Made by a program: the position numbers and the translations under genes. From positions 310,001-374,000 of the forward strand of contig NZ_JYKS01000001.1 of NCBI RefSeq assembly GCF_000935045.1: DNA of 64,000 bases, given 5' to 3'. Of the stretch, positions 1 through 8,889 are shown one piece after another. The stretch's first letter is position 1; every line of letters begins with the position of its first letter. The notes under the pieces are model-generated. The model did not search any database, was not told where the DNA came from, and saw only the letters and a program-made list of their open reading frames with translations. The stretch is from Pseudomonas sp. 10-1B. Lineage in GTDB: Bacteria > Pseudomonadota > Gammaproteobacteria > Pseudomonadales > Pseudomonadaceae.

Positions 1-1406
1 TGGAAATGGTCGAGCGCCTGGACAAGGTAGCCGAAGAAAGCTCCAACGGCTGGAATAACGCGGGCACCGGCCACTCGGCCCTGGCTGAACTCAACTACAC
101 GCCGGAAAAAGACGGCAAGATCGACATCAGCAAGGCGGTGGAGATCAACGAGTCGTTCCAGGTCACCCGCCAGTTCCTCGCTTGGCAGGTGAAGCAGGGC
201 GTGCTGAAGAATCCCCACTCGTTCATCAATACCACCCCGCACATGAGCTTTGTCTGGGGCGATGACAACATCCGTTTCCTGAAAAAGCGCTACGAGGCAC
301 TGCAGGCCAGCCCGTTGTTCAAACCCATGCAGTATTCCGAAGATCACGAGCAGATCCGCAAGTGGGTACCGCTGATGATGGAAGGCCGCGACCCCAACCA
401 GAAACTGGCCGTGACCTGGACGCCGATCGGCACCGACGTCAACTTTGGCGAGATCACCCGGCAGTACGTGGGTTACCTGCAAACCCGGCCGAACTTCGAC
501 CTCAAGCTGTCCACCGAGGTGCAGGAAATCACCCGCAACGACGATGGCTCCTGGCATGTCGAGTACAAGAACCTGAAGGACGGCAGCAAGGCCGCCACTG
601 ACGCTAAGTTCCTGTTCATCGGTGCTGGCGGTGCGGCGTTGCCACTGCTGCAGAAGTCTGGAATAGACGAGGCCAAGGATTATGCCGGCTTCCCGGTCGG
701 CGGTTCGTTCCTGGTCACCGACAACCCGGCCATCGCCCAGCGCCACATGGCCAAGGCCTATGGCATTGCCGCCACCGGCGCACCACCGATGTCGGTACCG
801 CACCTGGACACCCGGGTGCTCGACGGCAAGCGCATGATCCTGTTCGGGCCGTTCGCCACCTTCTCGACCAAATTCCTCAAGCAGGGCTCGCTGCTCGACC
901 TGCTTGCCAGCACCAGCGTGCACAACGCCTGGCCGATGGTGCGGGTTGGGGTTCGCGAGTTCGACCTGGTGCAGTACCTGATCGGCCAGGTGCTGCAATC
1001 CGACAATGACCGCTTCGAGGCATTGCGCACCTACTTCCCCGAGGCGAAGAAGGAAGACTGGCGGCTGTGGCAGGCGGGCCAGCGGGTGCAGATCATCAAG
1101 AAAGACGAGGCACTGGGTGGTGTGCTCAAGCTTGGCACCGAAGTGGTGGCATCCAAGGATGGCAGCATCGCCGGGCTGCTGGGGGCCTCGCCTGGCGCCT
1201 CGACCGCACCACCGATCATGCTCGATGTGCTGAACAAGGTATTCAAGGACAAGGTAGCGTCGCCGCAGTGGCAGGCGAAGATCAAGCAGATCATCCCGTC
1301 CTACGGTATTCGGCTGAACGACCACCCGGACGAGGTAGAGAAAGAGTGGGCATATACCAGCGAAGTGCTGCAACTCGCTCCACCTGCCAGCAGCGTTGCA
1401 CCTTGA
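1..1406 (+). CDS. mqo: Malate:quinone oxidoreductase, 5' end cut by window
   Basis: Membrane-associated FAD enzyme that oxidises malate to oxaloacetate and passes electrons to quinone. The frame is already open at base 3, so the gene starts outside the window. The visible part is about 467 residues, and the family is usually near 500, so roughly 35 N-terminal residues with the FAD-binding glycine motif are missing. Recognisable family blocks include [20 protein letters not shown] near the start, FVWGDDN and [19 protein letters not shown] near the C-terminus. It converges with ugd with only 15 bp between the stops, leaving no room for a terminator hairpin. Confident family call; the N-terminus cannot be checked. 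Confidence 0.93.
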   Translation, partial: EMVERLDKVAEESSNGWNNAGTGHSALAELNYTPEKDGKIDISKAVEINESFQVTRQFLAWQVKQGVLKNPHSFINTTPHMSFVWGDDNIRFLKKRYEALQASPLFKPMQYSEDHEQIRKWVPLMMEGRDPNQKLAVTWTPIGTDVNFGEITRQYVGYLQTRPNFDLKLSTEVQEITRNDDGSWHVEYKNLKDGSKAATDAKFLFIGAGGAALPLLQKSGIDEAKDYAGFPVGGSFLVTDNPAIAQRHMAKAYGIAATGAPPMSVPHLDTRVLDGKRMILFGPFATFSTKFLKQGSLLDLLASTSVHNAWPMVRVGVREFDLVQYLIGQVLQSDNDRFEALRTYFPEAKKEDWRLWQAGQRVQIIKKDEALGGVLKLGTEVVASKDGSIAGLLGASPGASTAPPIMLDVLNKVFKDKVASPQWQAKIKQIIPSYGIRLNDHPDEVEKEWAYTSEVLQLAPPASSVAP

Positions 1407-1421
1407 CGGCACGTGGTTGAG

Positions 1422-2759
1422 TCAGCGAGGCCGTGCCGGTTGTACCTGGCCACGGCCTATGCCGTAGTAGGTAAGGCCGGCAGCGGCCATATGCTTGGGT
1501 TCGAACAGGTTTCGGCCGTCGAACACCACTCGGTCGGCCAACTGCTGCGGCACCGTGTCCAGGTTGAGGACCCGGTAATCCTGCCACTCCGTGGCGATCA
1601 CCAGAGCATCTGCACCCTGTAATGCGGCGTCCTTGCAGGGCACCAGCTGCAGGTCGGCCCGCGGGCCATAGTGACGCTGGATTTCTTCCATGGCCTGCGG
1701 GTCATGGGCTTGCACCCGTGCACCCGCTGCCCACAGCGCTTCCAGCAGGACCCGGCTGGAGGCCTCGCGGATGTCATTGGTATTGGGCTTGAACGACAAC
1801 CCCCACAGGGCGAAGACCTTGCCCCGCAGGCCGCCGGGGTAGTGCCGCTGGATCTTGCTGAACAGCCGGCCCTTTTGCTGCTCGTTGACCGATTCCACCG
1901 CGCGCAGCAGTTGCGGTTCGAAGCCTTCGGCCTCGGCAGTGCGGCGCAAGGCCTGCAGGTCCTTGGGGAAACACGAGCCACCAAAGCCGCAGCCGGCGTA
2001 GATGAAGTCGTAGCCGATGCGTGGGTCGGAGCCGATGCCGCGGCGTACCATTTCGATGTCGGCCCCCAGGTGTTCGGCCAGGTTGGCGATTTCGTTGATG
2101 AAGGAGATCTTGGTCGCCAGCATGCAGTTGGCCGCATATTTACTCAGTTCGGCGCTGCGTGCATCCATGACCATGAACTTTTCCCGGTTGCGGCTGAATG
2201 GCAGGTAAAGCTCGCGTAGCAGCGCCTCCTCGGCCGGCTCGGCGCCGCCGAGGATGATCCGGGCCGGGCGCATGCAGTCGTCCACTGCAGCACCTTCCTT
2301 GAGGAACTCAGGGTTGCTGATCACCTGGAAGCGATGGGGCGCGGCCACGGCCTGGGCAATACGAGCCTTGATACGGTCTACGGTGCCGACCGGCGAGGTG
2401 GATTTGTTGACGATCACCTTGGGTGCCTGGGCGTGTTCGAGAATGCTGTCGACCACGGCGAAAACGTGCCGCAGGTCTGCGCTGCCATCGGCTTGCGGCG
2501 GGGTGCCCACGGCGATGAACTGCAACCTGGCGTAGTTGCTCGCCTCTCCGGCATCGGTGGTAAAGCGCAGGCGGCCGCAAGCCAGGTTGCTTTCCAGCAT
2601 CGGCGCAAGGCCGGGTTCGAAGATCGGGCAATGGCCTTCATTGAGGGTGGCGACCCGCTTGGCGTCTATATCCATGCACAACACCGAATGCCCAACCTGG
2701 GCCAGGCACACTGCCTGGGTGAGGCCGACATAGCCGGTACCGAAAACTGTGACTTTCAT
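1422..2759 (-). CDS. ugd: UDP-glucose 6-dehydrogenase
   Basis: Oxidises UDP-glucose to UDP-glucuronate with 2 NAD+, a cytosolic step that supplies uronic acid for polysaccharide or lipid A modification. The 445 residues match family length. The N-terminal Rossmann motif GTGYVG is at residues 7-12. The central dimerisation domain carries the catalytic cysteine in GGSCFPKD (about Cys263), and the C-terminal UDP-binding domain contains FKPNTNDIREASS. The ATG at the right end is preceded by AAGGAG. It is transcribed alone, away from the methyltransferase gene at 3022. No polysaccharide genes lie next to it here, so its pathway partner is not visible. Confidence 0.95.
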   Translation of the reverse strand: MKVTVFGTGYVGLTQAVCLAQVGHSVLCMDIDAKRVATLNEGHCPIFEPGLAPMLESNLACGRLRFTTDAGEASNYARLQFIAVGTPPQADGSADLRHVFAVVDSILEHAQAPKVIVNKSTSPVGTVDRIKARIAQAVAAPHRFQVISNPEFLKEGAAVDDCMRPARIILGGAEPAEEALLRELYLPFSRNREKFMVMDARSAELSKYAANCMLATKISFINEIANLAEHLGADIEMVRRGIGSDPRIGYDFIYAGCGFGGSCFPKDLQALRRTAEAEGFEPQLLRAVESVNEQQKGRLFSKIQRHYPGGLRGKVFALWGLSFKPNTNDIREASSRVLLEALWAAGARVQAHDPQAMEEIQRHYGPRADLQLVPCKDAALQGADALVIATEWQDYRVLNLDTVPQQLADRVVFDGRNLFEPKHMAAAGLTYYGIGRGQVQPARPR

Positions 2760-3021
2760 TCAACAGCTCCTTGGCGAGATAGCTGAAGAAAAATGTCACA
2801 TCGTTGTTTAGATCGTGTTACCTGCACGGTTCGCCAGCGGTGCCAACGCAATGCTGGAAAAGTCGGGCGAGCGGGCAAATCGCACCGATTGGAGCATCTA
2901 GACTTACCAATGGTCTGCTGCTGCGTTCAGTTCGGCAGGCCTACACCATTCAATCGACCACCGCCTACCCGGAGCGGACGTCCCTCGCTGGCGATGGCCT
3001 TCTTGCAGAGGAGGGCAGGTC

Positions 3022-4068
3022 ATGGACGAGGCAAGGCTTCACGACTTCATGGGTAAACTGGTGGGCGACATGGGCGCGGCGGCGACCCTGGCCAATGTGA
3101 TTCTTGGCGACGAGCTGGGGCTGTACCGGGCCATGGCCGACAGCCAGCCGACCACCCCCGAGGCGCTGGCGGAAAAGACCGGCTGCCACCCGCGGCTGGT
3201 GCGCGAATGGCTGAACGCTCAGGCGGCATCGGGCTATATGGTGCATGACAAGGGCTGTTTCGTGCTGCCCGAAGAACAGGCCATGGCCCTGGCGCTGGAG
3301 GATTCCCCGGCCTACATGGCCGGCGGCGCGGCAGTGGTGGCGGCGCTGTTCCATGACAAGGACAAGCTGGTCGCGGCCATGCGCGGCGATGGCGGGCTGG
3401 CCTGGGGTGACCACCACCCATGCATGTTCAGCGGCACCGAACGGTTTTTCCGGCCGGGTTACCGCACCTTCCTGGTGGCTGAGTGGCTACCGGCGCTGGA
3501 GGGTGTAGTGGCCAAGTTGCAAGCGGGCGCCAAGGTGGCGGATGTCGGCTGTGGGCATGGCGCTTCGACGCTGGTCATGGCCCAGGCGTTTCCGGCGTCC
3601 ACCTTCGTTGGTTACGACTACCACGGGCCTTCCATCGCCACCGCCAATGAACGGGCGCGTGAGGCGGGGTTGGCGGAGCGGGTGAGCTTCCAGCAGGCCA
3701 GCGCCAAGGAATACCCGGGGCATGGCCATGACCTGGTGTGCTTCTTCGATTGCCTGCACGACATGGGTGACCCGGTGGGGGCAGCCAGGCACGCCTACCG
3801 TGCGTTGAAGGCCGACGGCACGGTGATGCTGGTGGAACCGTATGCCGAGGATTCGCTGGAGGGCAACCTGACCCCGGTTGGGCGCTTGTTCTATGCGGCA
3901 TCGACGTTCATCTGCACGCCGAATTCGTTGTCGCAGGAGGTAGGGCTGGGGTTGGGCGCGCAGGCAGGGGAGGCGCGATTGCGGGCGGTGTTCGAGGAGG
4001 CGGGGTTCAGCCGCTTCCGGCGGGCCACCCAGACGCCGTTCAACCTGATTCTGGAGGCCCGGAAATAG
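3022..4068 (+). CDS. SAM-dependent class I methyltransferase with N-terminal winged helix
   Basis: A 348-residue cytosolic methyltransferase. Residues 15-90 look like the winged-helix region found in many small-molecule methyltransferases (TPEALAEKTGCHPRLVREWL). The SAM-binding domain follows, with motif I VADVGCGHGAS at about 172-182 and an acidic strand-2 end (FVGYDYHG). The post-motif block DLVCFFDCLHDMGDP is also present. The ATG at 3022 has a GGAGGGCAGGTC ribosome site just upstream. The gene stands alone, followed by a REP cluster. The substrate cannot be told from sequence. The 262-bp gap upstream presumably holds divergent promoters for this gene and ugd; no clear operator was seen. 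Confidence 0.8.
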   Translation: MDEARLHDFMGKLVGDMGAAATLANVILGDELGLYRAMADSQPTTPEALAEKTGCHPRLVREWLNAQAASGYMVHDKGCFVLPEEQAMALALEDSPAYMAGGAAVVAALFHDKDKLVAAMRGDGGLAWGDHHPCMFSGTERFFRPGYRTFLVAEWLPALEGVVAKLQAGAKVADVGCGHGASTLVMAQAFPASTFVGYDYHGPSIATANERAREAGLAERVSFQQASAKEYPGHGHDLVCFFDCLHDMGDPVGAARHAYRALKADGTVMLVEPYAEDSLEGNLTPVGRLFYAASTFICTPNSLSQEVGLGLGAQAGEARLRAVFEEAGFSRFRRATQTPFNLILEARK

Positions 4069-4082
4069 GGGTAAGCCTGTAG

Positions 4083-4249
4083 CGGCCTCTTCGCGGGTGA
4101 ACCCGCTCCCACAGGGGCACTACGGAGCAACGGTCTTTATTACCTGGACTGGCCTCATCGCTGGCAAGCCAGCTCCCACAGGTACTGCACAGAGGCTTGA
4201 GGCCTATGCGGTCGAGGTGGGAGCGGGTTTACCCGCGAAGAGGCCGGGC
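4083..4249. repeat. REP cluster (three units of two subtypes)
   Basis: Three P. putida REP units lie between the convergent methyltransferase and polyamine genes. A GCGGGTGAACCCGCTCCCACAG unit sits at 4083-4115. A GCTGGCAAGCCAGCTCCCAC unit sits at 4151-4182. An inverted GTGGGAGCGGGTTTACCCGC unit sits at 4217-4249. The spacer between units two and three (GTACTGCACAGAGGCTTGAG and following) recurs in other copies in this window. Confidence 0.85.
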
Positions 4250-4253
4250 CTGC

Positions 4254-4289
4254 AAAAACAGAGGGGGTGCCTTGTTGGCGCCCCCTCTG
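4254..4289 (-). terminator. Rho-independent terminator of the polyamine operon
   Basis: Read on the minus strand, a 13-bp stem (CAGAGGGGGCGCC paired with GGCACCCCCTCTG, one G-T pair) with a 5-nt loop is followed by TTTTT. It lies 10 bp beyond the stop of the carboxynorspermidine synthase gene. Confidence 0.88.
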
Positions 4290-4298
4290 ACTTGCTGC

Positions 4299-5543
4299 TT
4301 AGGCTTCAGCGTCCCAAGGACGATCGCCTTTTTCATCCTTGACACGGGTCGGCAGGCCCATCACGTCCAGCGCCTTGAGGAACGGCTCGGCTGGCAGCTC
4401 CTCGACGTTGACCATGCGCTTGGCATCCCACTCGCCACGGGCAACCAGCAGGGCGGCTGCCACTGGCGGTACACCGGCGGTGTAGGAAATGCCTTGGCTG
4501 TCGGTCTCGGCGTAGGCTTCTTCGTGGTCGGCCACGTTGTAGATGAACACTTCGCGCGGCTGGCCATCCTTGGTGCCTTTGACCAGGTCACCGATGCAGG
4601 TCTTGCCGGTGTAGCCAGGGGCCAGCGAGGCCGGGTCCGGCAGTACGGCCTTGACCACTTTCAGCGGCACAACTTCAAGGCCTTCGGCGGTTTTCACCGG
4701 TTGCTCGCTGAGCAGGCCCAGGTTCTTCAGCACGGTGAACACATTGATATAGTGCTCGCCGAAGCTCATCCAGAAGCGCACGTTCGGCACATTGAGGTTC
4801 TTCGAAATCGAGTGAACTTCGTCGTGACCAGTCAGGTACAGGTTTTGCGAGCCTACCACTGGCAGGTCATCGGTACGCTTGACTTCGAACATGGTGTTGC
4901 TGGTCCACTGGCTGTTCTGCCAGCTCCATACTTGCCCGGTGAACTCGCGGAAGTTGATTTCCGGGTCGAAGTTGGTGGCAAAGTACTTGCCATGCGAACC
5001 GGCATTGACGTCGAGGATGTCGATCGAGTCAATGCTGTCGAAATACTGTTGCTGCGCCAGCTTGGCGTAGCTGTTCACCACACCCGGGTCGAAACCGACG
5101 CCGAGAATGGCAGTGATGTTCTTTTGTTGGCACTCTTCGAGGTGTTTCCACTCGTAGTTGCCGTACCACGGCGGGGTCTCGCAGATCTTGCCCGGCTCTT
5201 CGTGGATGGCGGTGTCCAGGTAGGCGACACCGGTATCGATGCAGGCACGCAGCACCGACATGTTGAGGAAGGCGGAACCAACGTTGATCACGATCTGCGA
5301 TTCGGTTTCGCGGATCAGCGCCTTGGTTGCCTCGACATCGAGGGCATTGAGCGAAAAGGCCTGGATGTCGGCGGGTACCTTGAGGCTACCCTTGGCCTTG
5401 ACGCTGTCGATGATGGCCTGGCATTTGGAGATGTTCCGTGACGCAATAGCGATACGACCCAGTTCGTCGTTATGCTGCGCGCACTTGTGGGCCACCACCT
5501 TGGCGACACCTCCTGCACCAATGATAAGAACGTTCTTCTTCAA
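4299..5543 (-). CDS. Carboxynorspermidine/carboxyspermidine synthase (saccharopine dehydrogenase-like)
   Basis: Reductive condensation of aspartate semialdehyde with a diamine, giving carboxy(nor)spermidine with NAD(P)H in the cytosol. The 414-residue protein has an N-terminal nucleotide-binding motif IIGAGGVAKVVAHKC (from residue 7). Family blocks such as GVGFDPGVVNSYAKL and LDVNAGSHGKYFATNFDPE follow. The start is a TTG: no ATG lies near the beta strand that must begin the Rossmann fold, and AAGGAG followed by AAGGGA lies just upstream. The nspC decarboxylase gene is 31 bp upstream on the same strand, so the two consecutive enzymes of the alternative polyamine pathway form an operon. A strong terminator follows. 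Confidence 0.9.
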   Translation of the reverse strand: MKKNVLIIGAGGVAKVVAHKCAQHNDELGRIAIASRNISKCQAIIDSVKAKGSLKVPADIQAFSLNALDVEATKALIRETESQIVINVGSAFLNMSVLRACIDTGVAYLDTAIHEEPGKICETPPWYGNYEWKHLEECQQKNITAILGVGFDPGVVNSYAKLAQQQYFDSIDSIDILDVNAGSHGKYFATNFDPEINFREFTGQVWSWQNSQWTSNTMFEVKRTDDLPVVGSQNLYLTGHDEVHSISKNLNVPNVRFWMSFGEHYINVFTVLKNLGLLSEQPVKTAEGLEVVPLKVVKAVLPDPASLAPGYTGKTCIGDLVKGTKDGQPREVFIYNVADHEEAYAETDSQGISYTAGVPPVAAALLVARGEWDAKRMVNVEELPAEPFLKALDVMGLPTRVKDEKGDRPWDAEA

Positions 5544-5574
5544 TTTATCCCTTGCTCCTTACTGAAAGCCGGTC

Positions 5575-6672
5575 TTACGACAGGCTGGAAACGTAGTCTT
5601 CGAAACCGAACTCGCGCACCACTTCGACGCTGCCGTCGAGTTGCTTGACCACGATGGATGGCATCTTCAAACCGTTGAACCAGTTTTTCTTGACCATGGT
5701 GTAACCCGCCGCATCAACGAACGACAGGCGATCGCCGATGGCCAGCGGACGATCGAATTGGTACTCGCCGAAGATGTCGCCGGCCAGGCACGATTTGCCG
5801 CAGACCATGTAGGTGTGCTCGCCATCGTTGGGGGCCATCTTGGCGTTGAGGCGGTAGATCAGCAGGTCGAGCATGTGCGCTTCGATCGAGCTGTCGACCA
5901 CCGCCAGGTGCTTGCCGTTGTACAGGGTGTCGAGCACGGTCACTTCCAGCGAGGCGCTTTGGGTGATCGCCGCTTCGCCCGGCTCCAGGTAAACCTGCAC
6001 GCCGTACGTTTCCGAGAAGGCTTTCAGGCGCGCGCAGAAGGCGTCCAGCGCGTAGCCTTCTCCGGTGAAGTGGATGCCACCACCGAGGCTGACCCACTCG
6101 ACCTTGTGCAGCAGGTGGCCGAAGCGCTCTTCGATGTGCGTCAGCATCTTGTCGAACAGGCCGAAGTCGCCGTTCTCGCAGTTGTTGTGGAACATGAAGC
6201 CGGAGATCTGCTCGATCACCTGCTCGATTTTTGCCGGGTCCCACTCGCCCAGGCGGCTGAACGGGCGCGCCGGGTCGGCCAGCAGGTAGTCGGAGCTGCT
6301 GACCTGCGGGTTGACGCGCAGGCCACGGACTTTGCCTTCGGACTGTTCGGCGAAGCGCTGCAACTGGCCGATCGAGTTGAAGATGATCTTGTCGCAGTTC
6401 TCGAGCATTTCCTCGACCTCATCGTCGGCCCAGGCCACGCTGTAGGCGTGGGTTTCGCCGGCGAACTTCTGGCGACCGAGCTTGAGCTCGTACAGCGACG
6501 AAGAGGTGGTGCCGTCCATGTACTGTTGCATCAGGTCGAATACCGACCAGGTGGCGAAGCACTTGAGGGCGAGCAGTGCCTTGGCACCGGAGTGTTCGCG
6601 CACGTAGGCGATCTTCTCCATGTTGCCCAGCAGCTTGGTTTTATCGATGAGGTAGTACGGCGTCTTGATCAT
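5575..6672 (-). CDS. nspC: Carboxynorspermidine decarboxylase
   Basis: PLP-dependent alanine-racemase-fold decarboxylase that removes CO2 from carboxy(nor)spermidine to give the triamine. The 365 residues match the NspC family. The PLP lysine lies in LLALKCFA (Lys38). The glycine-rich phosphate-binding strand is VSLGGGIHFTGEGY, and the conserved cysteine region is VCGKSCLAGDIFGEY near residue 300. It is the first gene of a two-gene operon with the synthase. No strong ribosome site is visible upstream of the ATG. Together the pair makes spermidine-type polyamines without decarboxylated SAM. Confidence 0.92.
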   Translation of the reverse strand: MIKTPYYLIDKTKLLGNMEKIAYVREHSGAKALLALKCFATWSVFDLMQQYMDGTTSSSLYELKLGRQKFAGETHAYSVAWADDEVEEMLENCDKIIFNSIGQLQRFAEQSEGKVRGLRVNPQVSSSDYLLADPARPFSRLGEWDPAKIEQVIEQISGFMFHNNCENGDFGLFDKMLTHIEERFGHLLHKVEWVSLGGGIHFTGEGYALDAFCARLKAFSETYGVQVYLEPGEAAITQSASLEVTVLDTLYNGKHLAVVDSSIEAHMLDLLIYRLNAKMAPNDGEHTYMVCGKSCLAGDIFGEYQFDRPLAIGDRLSFVDAAGYTMVKKNWFNGLKMPSIVVKQLDGSVEVVREFGFEDYVSSLS

Positions 6673-6860
6673 TTAAAGGCCCCCGGCCAGGCCGGCCAAA
6701 AAAAGGACACGCATTGTGCCTTCACTTGCCGCAGATCGAAAGGGTGGGATACGCATTTCGTCCAGGTTGCTGACGGTGCGAGGGTTTTTTCGATTGCGGC
6801 GGGCTCAGTAGAGCAGGTGTATGTGACACCCTTGCGCGTTGGATGCACGGGCTGCGCCCG

Positions 6861-6999
6861 TGTTCGCGGGTGAACCCGCTCCCACAGACACTGCGCCAGC
6901 TTCAACGCCAGTGCAATGCCTGCGGCACCTACAGGATCAACCAGGATTCGAAGCCAACGAGGGTACCTGTGGGAGCGGGTTCACCCGCGAAGAGGCCGG
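6861..6999. repeat. REP pair in the 338-bp nspC upstream gap
   Basis: GCGGGTGAACCCGCTCCCACAG at 6866-6887 and its inverted partner at 6967-6999 flank about 80 bp of non-repeated DNA. The rest of the gap (6673-6860) should hold the nspC promoter, but no confident -35/-10 pair was recognised. Confidence 0.8.
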
Positions 7000-7010
7000 T
7001 ACAGCCAACC

Positions 7011-7928
7011 TCAATCGACCTGCTTCAGCCACGCTTGAATCTGCTCCAGCGTCGCCGTAGCCCCGCCACAAACCACTACCAGCACATTCTGGAAATTGCC
7101 CAGCGCGCTGGCATCATAGGCCAATGCCAGCGCTGCCCCACACGCTGGCTCGACCAGCACACGGTGGTCCAGCAGGAACCGCTCGCAGGCCTCCAGTGCC
7201 GCGCGGTCACTGACCAGGTGGCTGTGCACCGGATGCTGATGCGTGCAGGCCAGCGCCTGTTCCGCCACCCGCTTGGCACCGAGCGAGCTGGCGACCGAGG
7301 CAATGCGCTGCAGTTCGACCGTGTGCCCGGCTTGCATGGCGGCGTGCAGCGAGGCAGCGCCGCAGGTCTCCACGGCCAGCACCGGCACATCTGTCCAGCC
7401 ATTGCGCTGCAGCCCCTCGACCACGCCGCTGAGCAGCCCACCACCGCCCACCGACAGTACTACCGCATCAGGCTTGAACCCAGCCGCTACCACTTCGTCA
7501 ACCAGGCTGGCATGCCCAGCCCACAGCAGCGGGTCATCGAACGGGTGGATGAAAGCATCGCCAGGGCCTACCAGGGTCAGTGCCAGTTCGTTGGCTTCTT
7601 GCCAGGAGCTACCGTGCACCACCACCTTGGCATCCTCCAGGCGCAGCAACTCCTTGGCCCGTTCAGTGGTGGTCTCGGGCACTACCACGGTCACTGGCAC
7701 ACCCAGTTTGCGCCCGGCATAGGCCACCGCCAGGCCGGCATTACCCCCGGAGGAAGAAACAAAATGACGTGCGCCACGGCCATGGTGCACTTCGCAGGCA
7801 TGGCCCACCCCGCGCAGCTTGAACGAGCCGCAGGGTTGCAGGGCATCGAGCTTGAGCCAGACGTTGCGGCCGGCGGCCAGCGACAACGGGCGGGATTCGA
7901 TCAGGGGGGTATGGATATGCAAGGTCAT
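7011..7928 (-). CDS. PLP-dependent serine/threonine dehydratase family enzyme
   Basis: Fold-type II PLP enzyme that probably deaminates L-serine or L-threonine to the 2-oxo acid. The 305-residue length is that of single-domain dehydratases without an ACT domain. The PLP lysine is in CGSFKLRG (Lys37). The substrate loop is SSSGGNAG (about 58-65), and the phosphate-binding tetraglycine loop SVGGGGLLSG is at about 159-168. Its ATG overlaps the stop of the upstream regulator gene by 4 bp, so the two are translationally coupled. Exact substrate (L-Ser, L-Thr or a D/hydroxy amino acid) is unknown. Confidence 0.85.
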   Translation of the reverse strand: MTLHIHTPLIESRPLSLAAGRNVWLKLDALQPCGSFKLRGVGHACEVHHGRGARHFVSSSGGNAGLAVAYAGRKLGVPVTVVVPETTTERAKELLRLEDAKVVVHGSSWQEANELALTLVGPGDAFIHPFDDPLLWAGHASLVDEVVAAGFKPDAVVLSVGGGGLLSGVVEGLQRNGWTDVPVLAVETCGAASLHAAMQAGHTVELQRIASVASSLGAKRVAEQALACTHQHPVHSHLVSDRAALEACERFLLDHRVLVEPACGAALALAYDASALGNFQNVLVVVCGGATATLEQIQAWLKQVD

Positions 7929-8599
7929 TGGCTGGCTCCGCGCAGTTGTTCAAGGTAGTTGTAAATGGTGTAGCGAGTCACCCCCAGGGCGCTGGCCGCC
8001 TTTTCCACGCCACCCTTGACGATGAACAGGCCGCGTTCCTGCATCACCCGCACGGCCTCGACCTTGGCCTGCTTGTTCATCCGACCCTGGCCACTGCGCT
8101 GCAGGGAGGCCTGGATGATCTCGCTCATCAGCAGCTCCATGTCAGCGGGTTCACTGACGGCAGGCGCGGCCCCCAGCGGCTGGAGCTGTTGGAGAAAGCG
8201 CATGGCGGCGTCCAGGTCGGTGACATCGGTGTTGACGCAGAGGCTGGCGAAGGGGTGGCCGCTGCTGTCACGGAAGATCGCCGTGGCGCTGCGCAGGGTG
8301 CGGCCCTTGAGCATGGTGGGGTAGTCGGGCAGCACTACCGGCGCGGAGCCTTGCTGGTCGGCCGAGGCCTGCATCAGCGCCTTGAAGCCCTGGTCCTGTT
8401 CCGGGGCGGCGAGGATCGGGCTGCCGATGCTGCGGCCGGAAAGGTGGCCGTTGACGATCGCCACCACGGAGTGCTCGGGGTGGTCGAGGTCGTGCAGGAG
8501 GATTTCCATGTTACGCGCGGCGACGCTGCCCAAGGCCTGGATGGCGGCCTTGAGGACGGTGAGGGTGAGCTGGCGTTCTTCGCTAGGGGTGATGGGCAT
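7925..8599 (-). CDS. YheO/DauR-type regulator (PAS-like plus C-terminal HTH)
   Basis: Cytosolic DNA-binding protein of the family typified by E. coli YheO and Pseudomonas DauR. The N-terminal YheO-type sensor domain (about residues 5-115) contains HSVVAIVNGHLSGRSIGSPI and FRDSSGHPFASLCVNTDVT. The C-terminal helix-turn-helix contains VEKAASALGVTRYTIYNYLEQL. I place the start at 8599 (224 residues) and not at the ATG six codons upstream (8617), because that ATG falls inside a long inverted repeat that looks like the operator. It is coupled to the dehydratase gene. In DauR-like systems such proteins control an adjacent amino-acid catabolic enzyme, which fits here. Confidence 0.82.
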   Translation of the reverse strand: MPITPSEERQLTLTVLKAAIQALGSVAARNMEILLHDLDHPEHSVVAIVNGHLSGRSIGSPILAAPEQDQGFKALMQASADQQGSAPVVLPDYPTMLKGRTLRSATAIFRDSSGHPFASLCVNTDVTDLDAAMRFLQQLQPLGAAPAVSEPADMELLMSEIIQASLQRSGQGRMNKQAKVEAVRVMQERGLFIVKGGVEKAASALGVTRYTIYNYLEQLRGASQ

Positions 8600-8608
8600 G
8601 GTAGAACA

Positions 8609-8653
8609 CAAAATCAACTTTTTGTGTATTTTTACACATAAAGTTGAATTTTG
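8609..8653. promoter_or_regulatory. 45-bp imperfect inverted repeat, probable autoregulatory operator
   Basis: The left arm CAAAATCAACTTTTTGTGTA and right arm TACACATAAAGTTGAATTTT mirror each other around a TTTT centre, with one 1-nt bulge and one mismatch. It lies 10 bp upstream of the proposed start of the YheO-type regulator. It is strikingly AT-rich against its surroundings, so it may also contain the promoter. Confidence 0.65.
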
Positions 8654-8665
8654 CGATCTTGGGTG

Positions 8666-8886
8666 GGGCCACTGGCCCTATCGCCGGCAAGCCAGCTCCC
8701 ACAGGGATTGCATCAGGGCTGACAGGTGTTTGCCACAAGATATGCGGCGCCTGTGGCGAGCACCCGGCAACCCTGATGCCCTTGCCAGAAACCATGGAGT
8801 CTCCCATAGGTTCTCCACTATCGTTGAGAATTGTGGAGTACTTGTGGGAGCTGGCTTGCCGGCGATGGGCTGCGCAGCAGCCCCAA
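8666..8886. repeat. Widely spaced inverted REP pair
   Basis: GCCGGCAAGCCAGCTCCCAC at about 8683-8702 and its inverted partner at 8844-8863 are separated by roughly 140 bp, wider than other pairs here. The outer unit ends in the accessory hairpin GGGCTGCGCAGCAGCCCC next to the amidase stop. The space between holds no convincing gene. Confidence 0.75.
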
Positions 8887-8889
8887 TTC

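Noticed and set aside
4083..4249. Closely spaced palindromes considered as a CRISPR array
   Set aside because: The units are inverted REP elements of mixed subtype with irregular spacing; no direct repeats of constant length and no cas genes.
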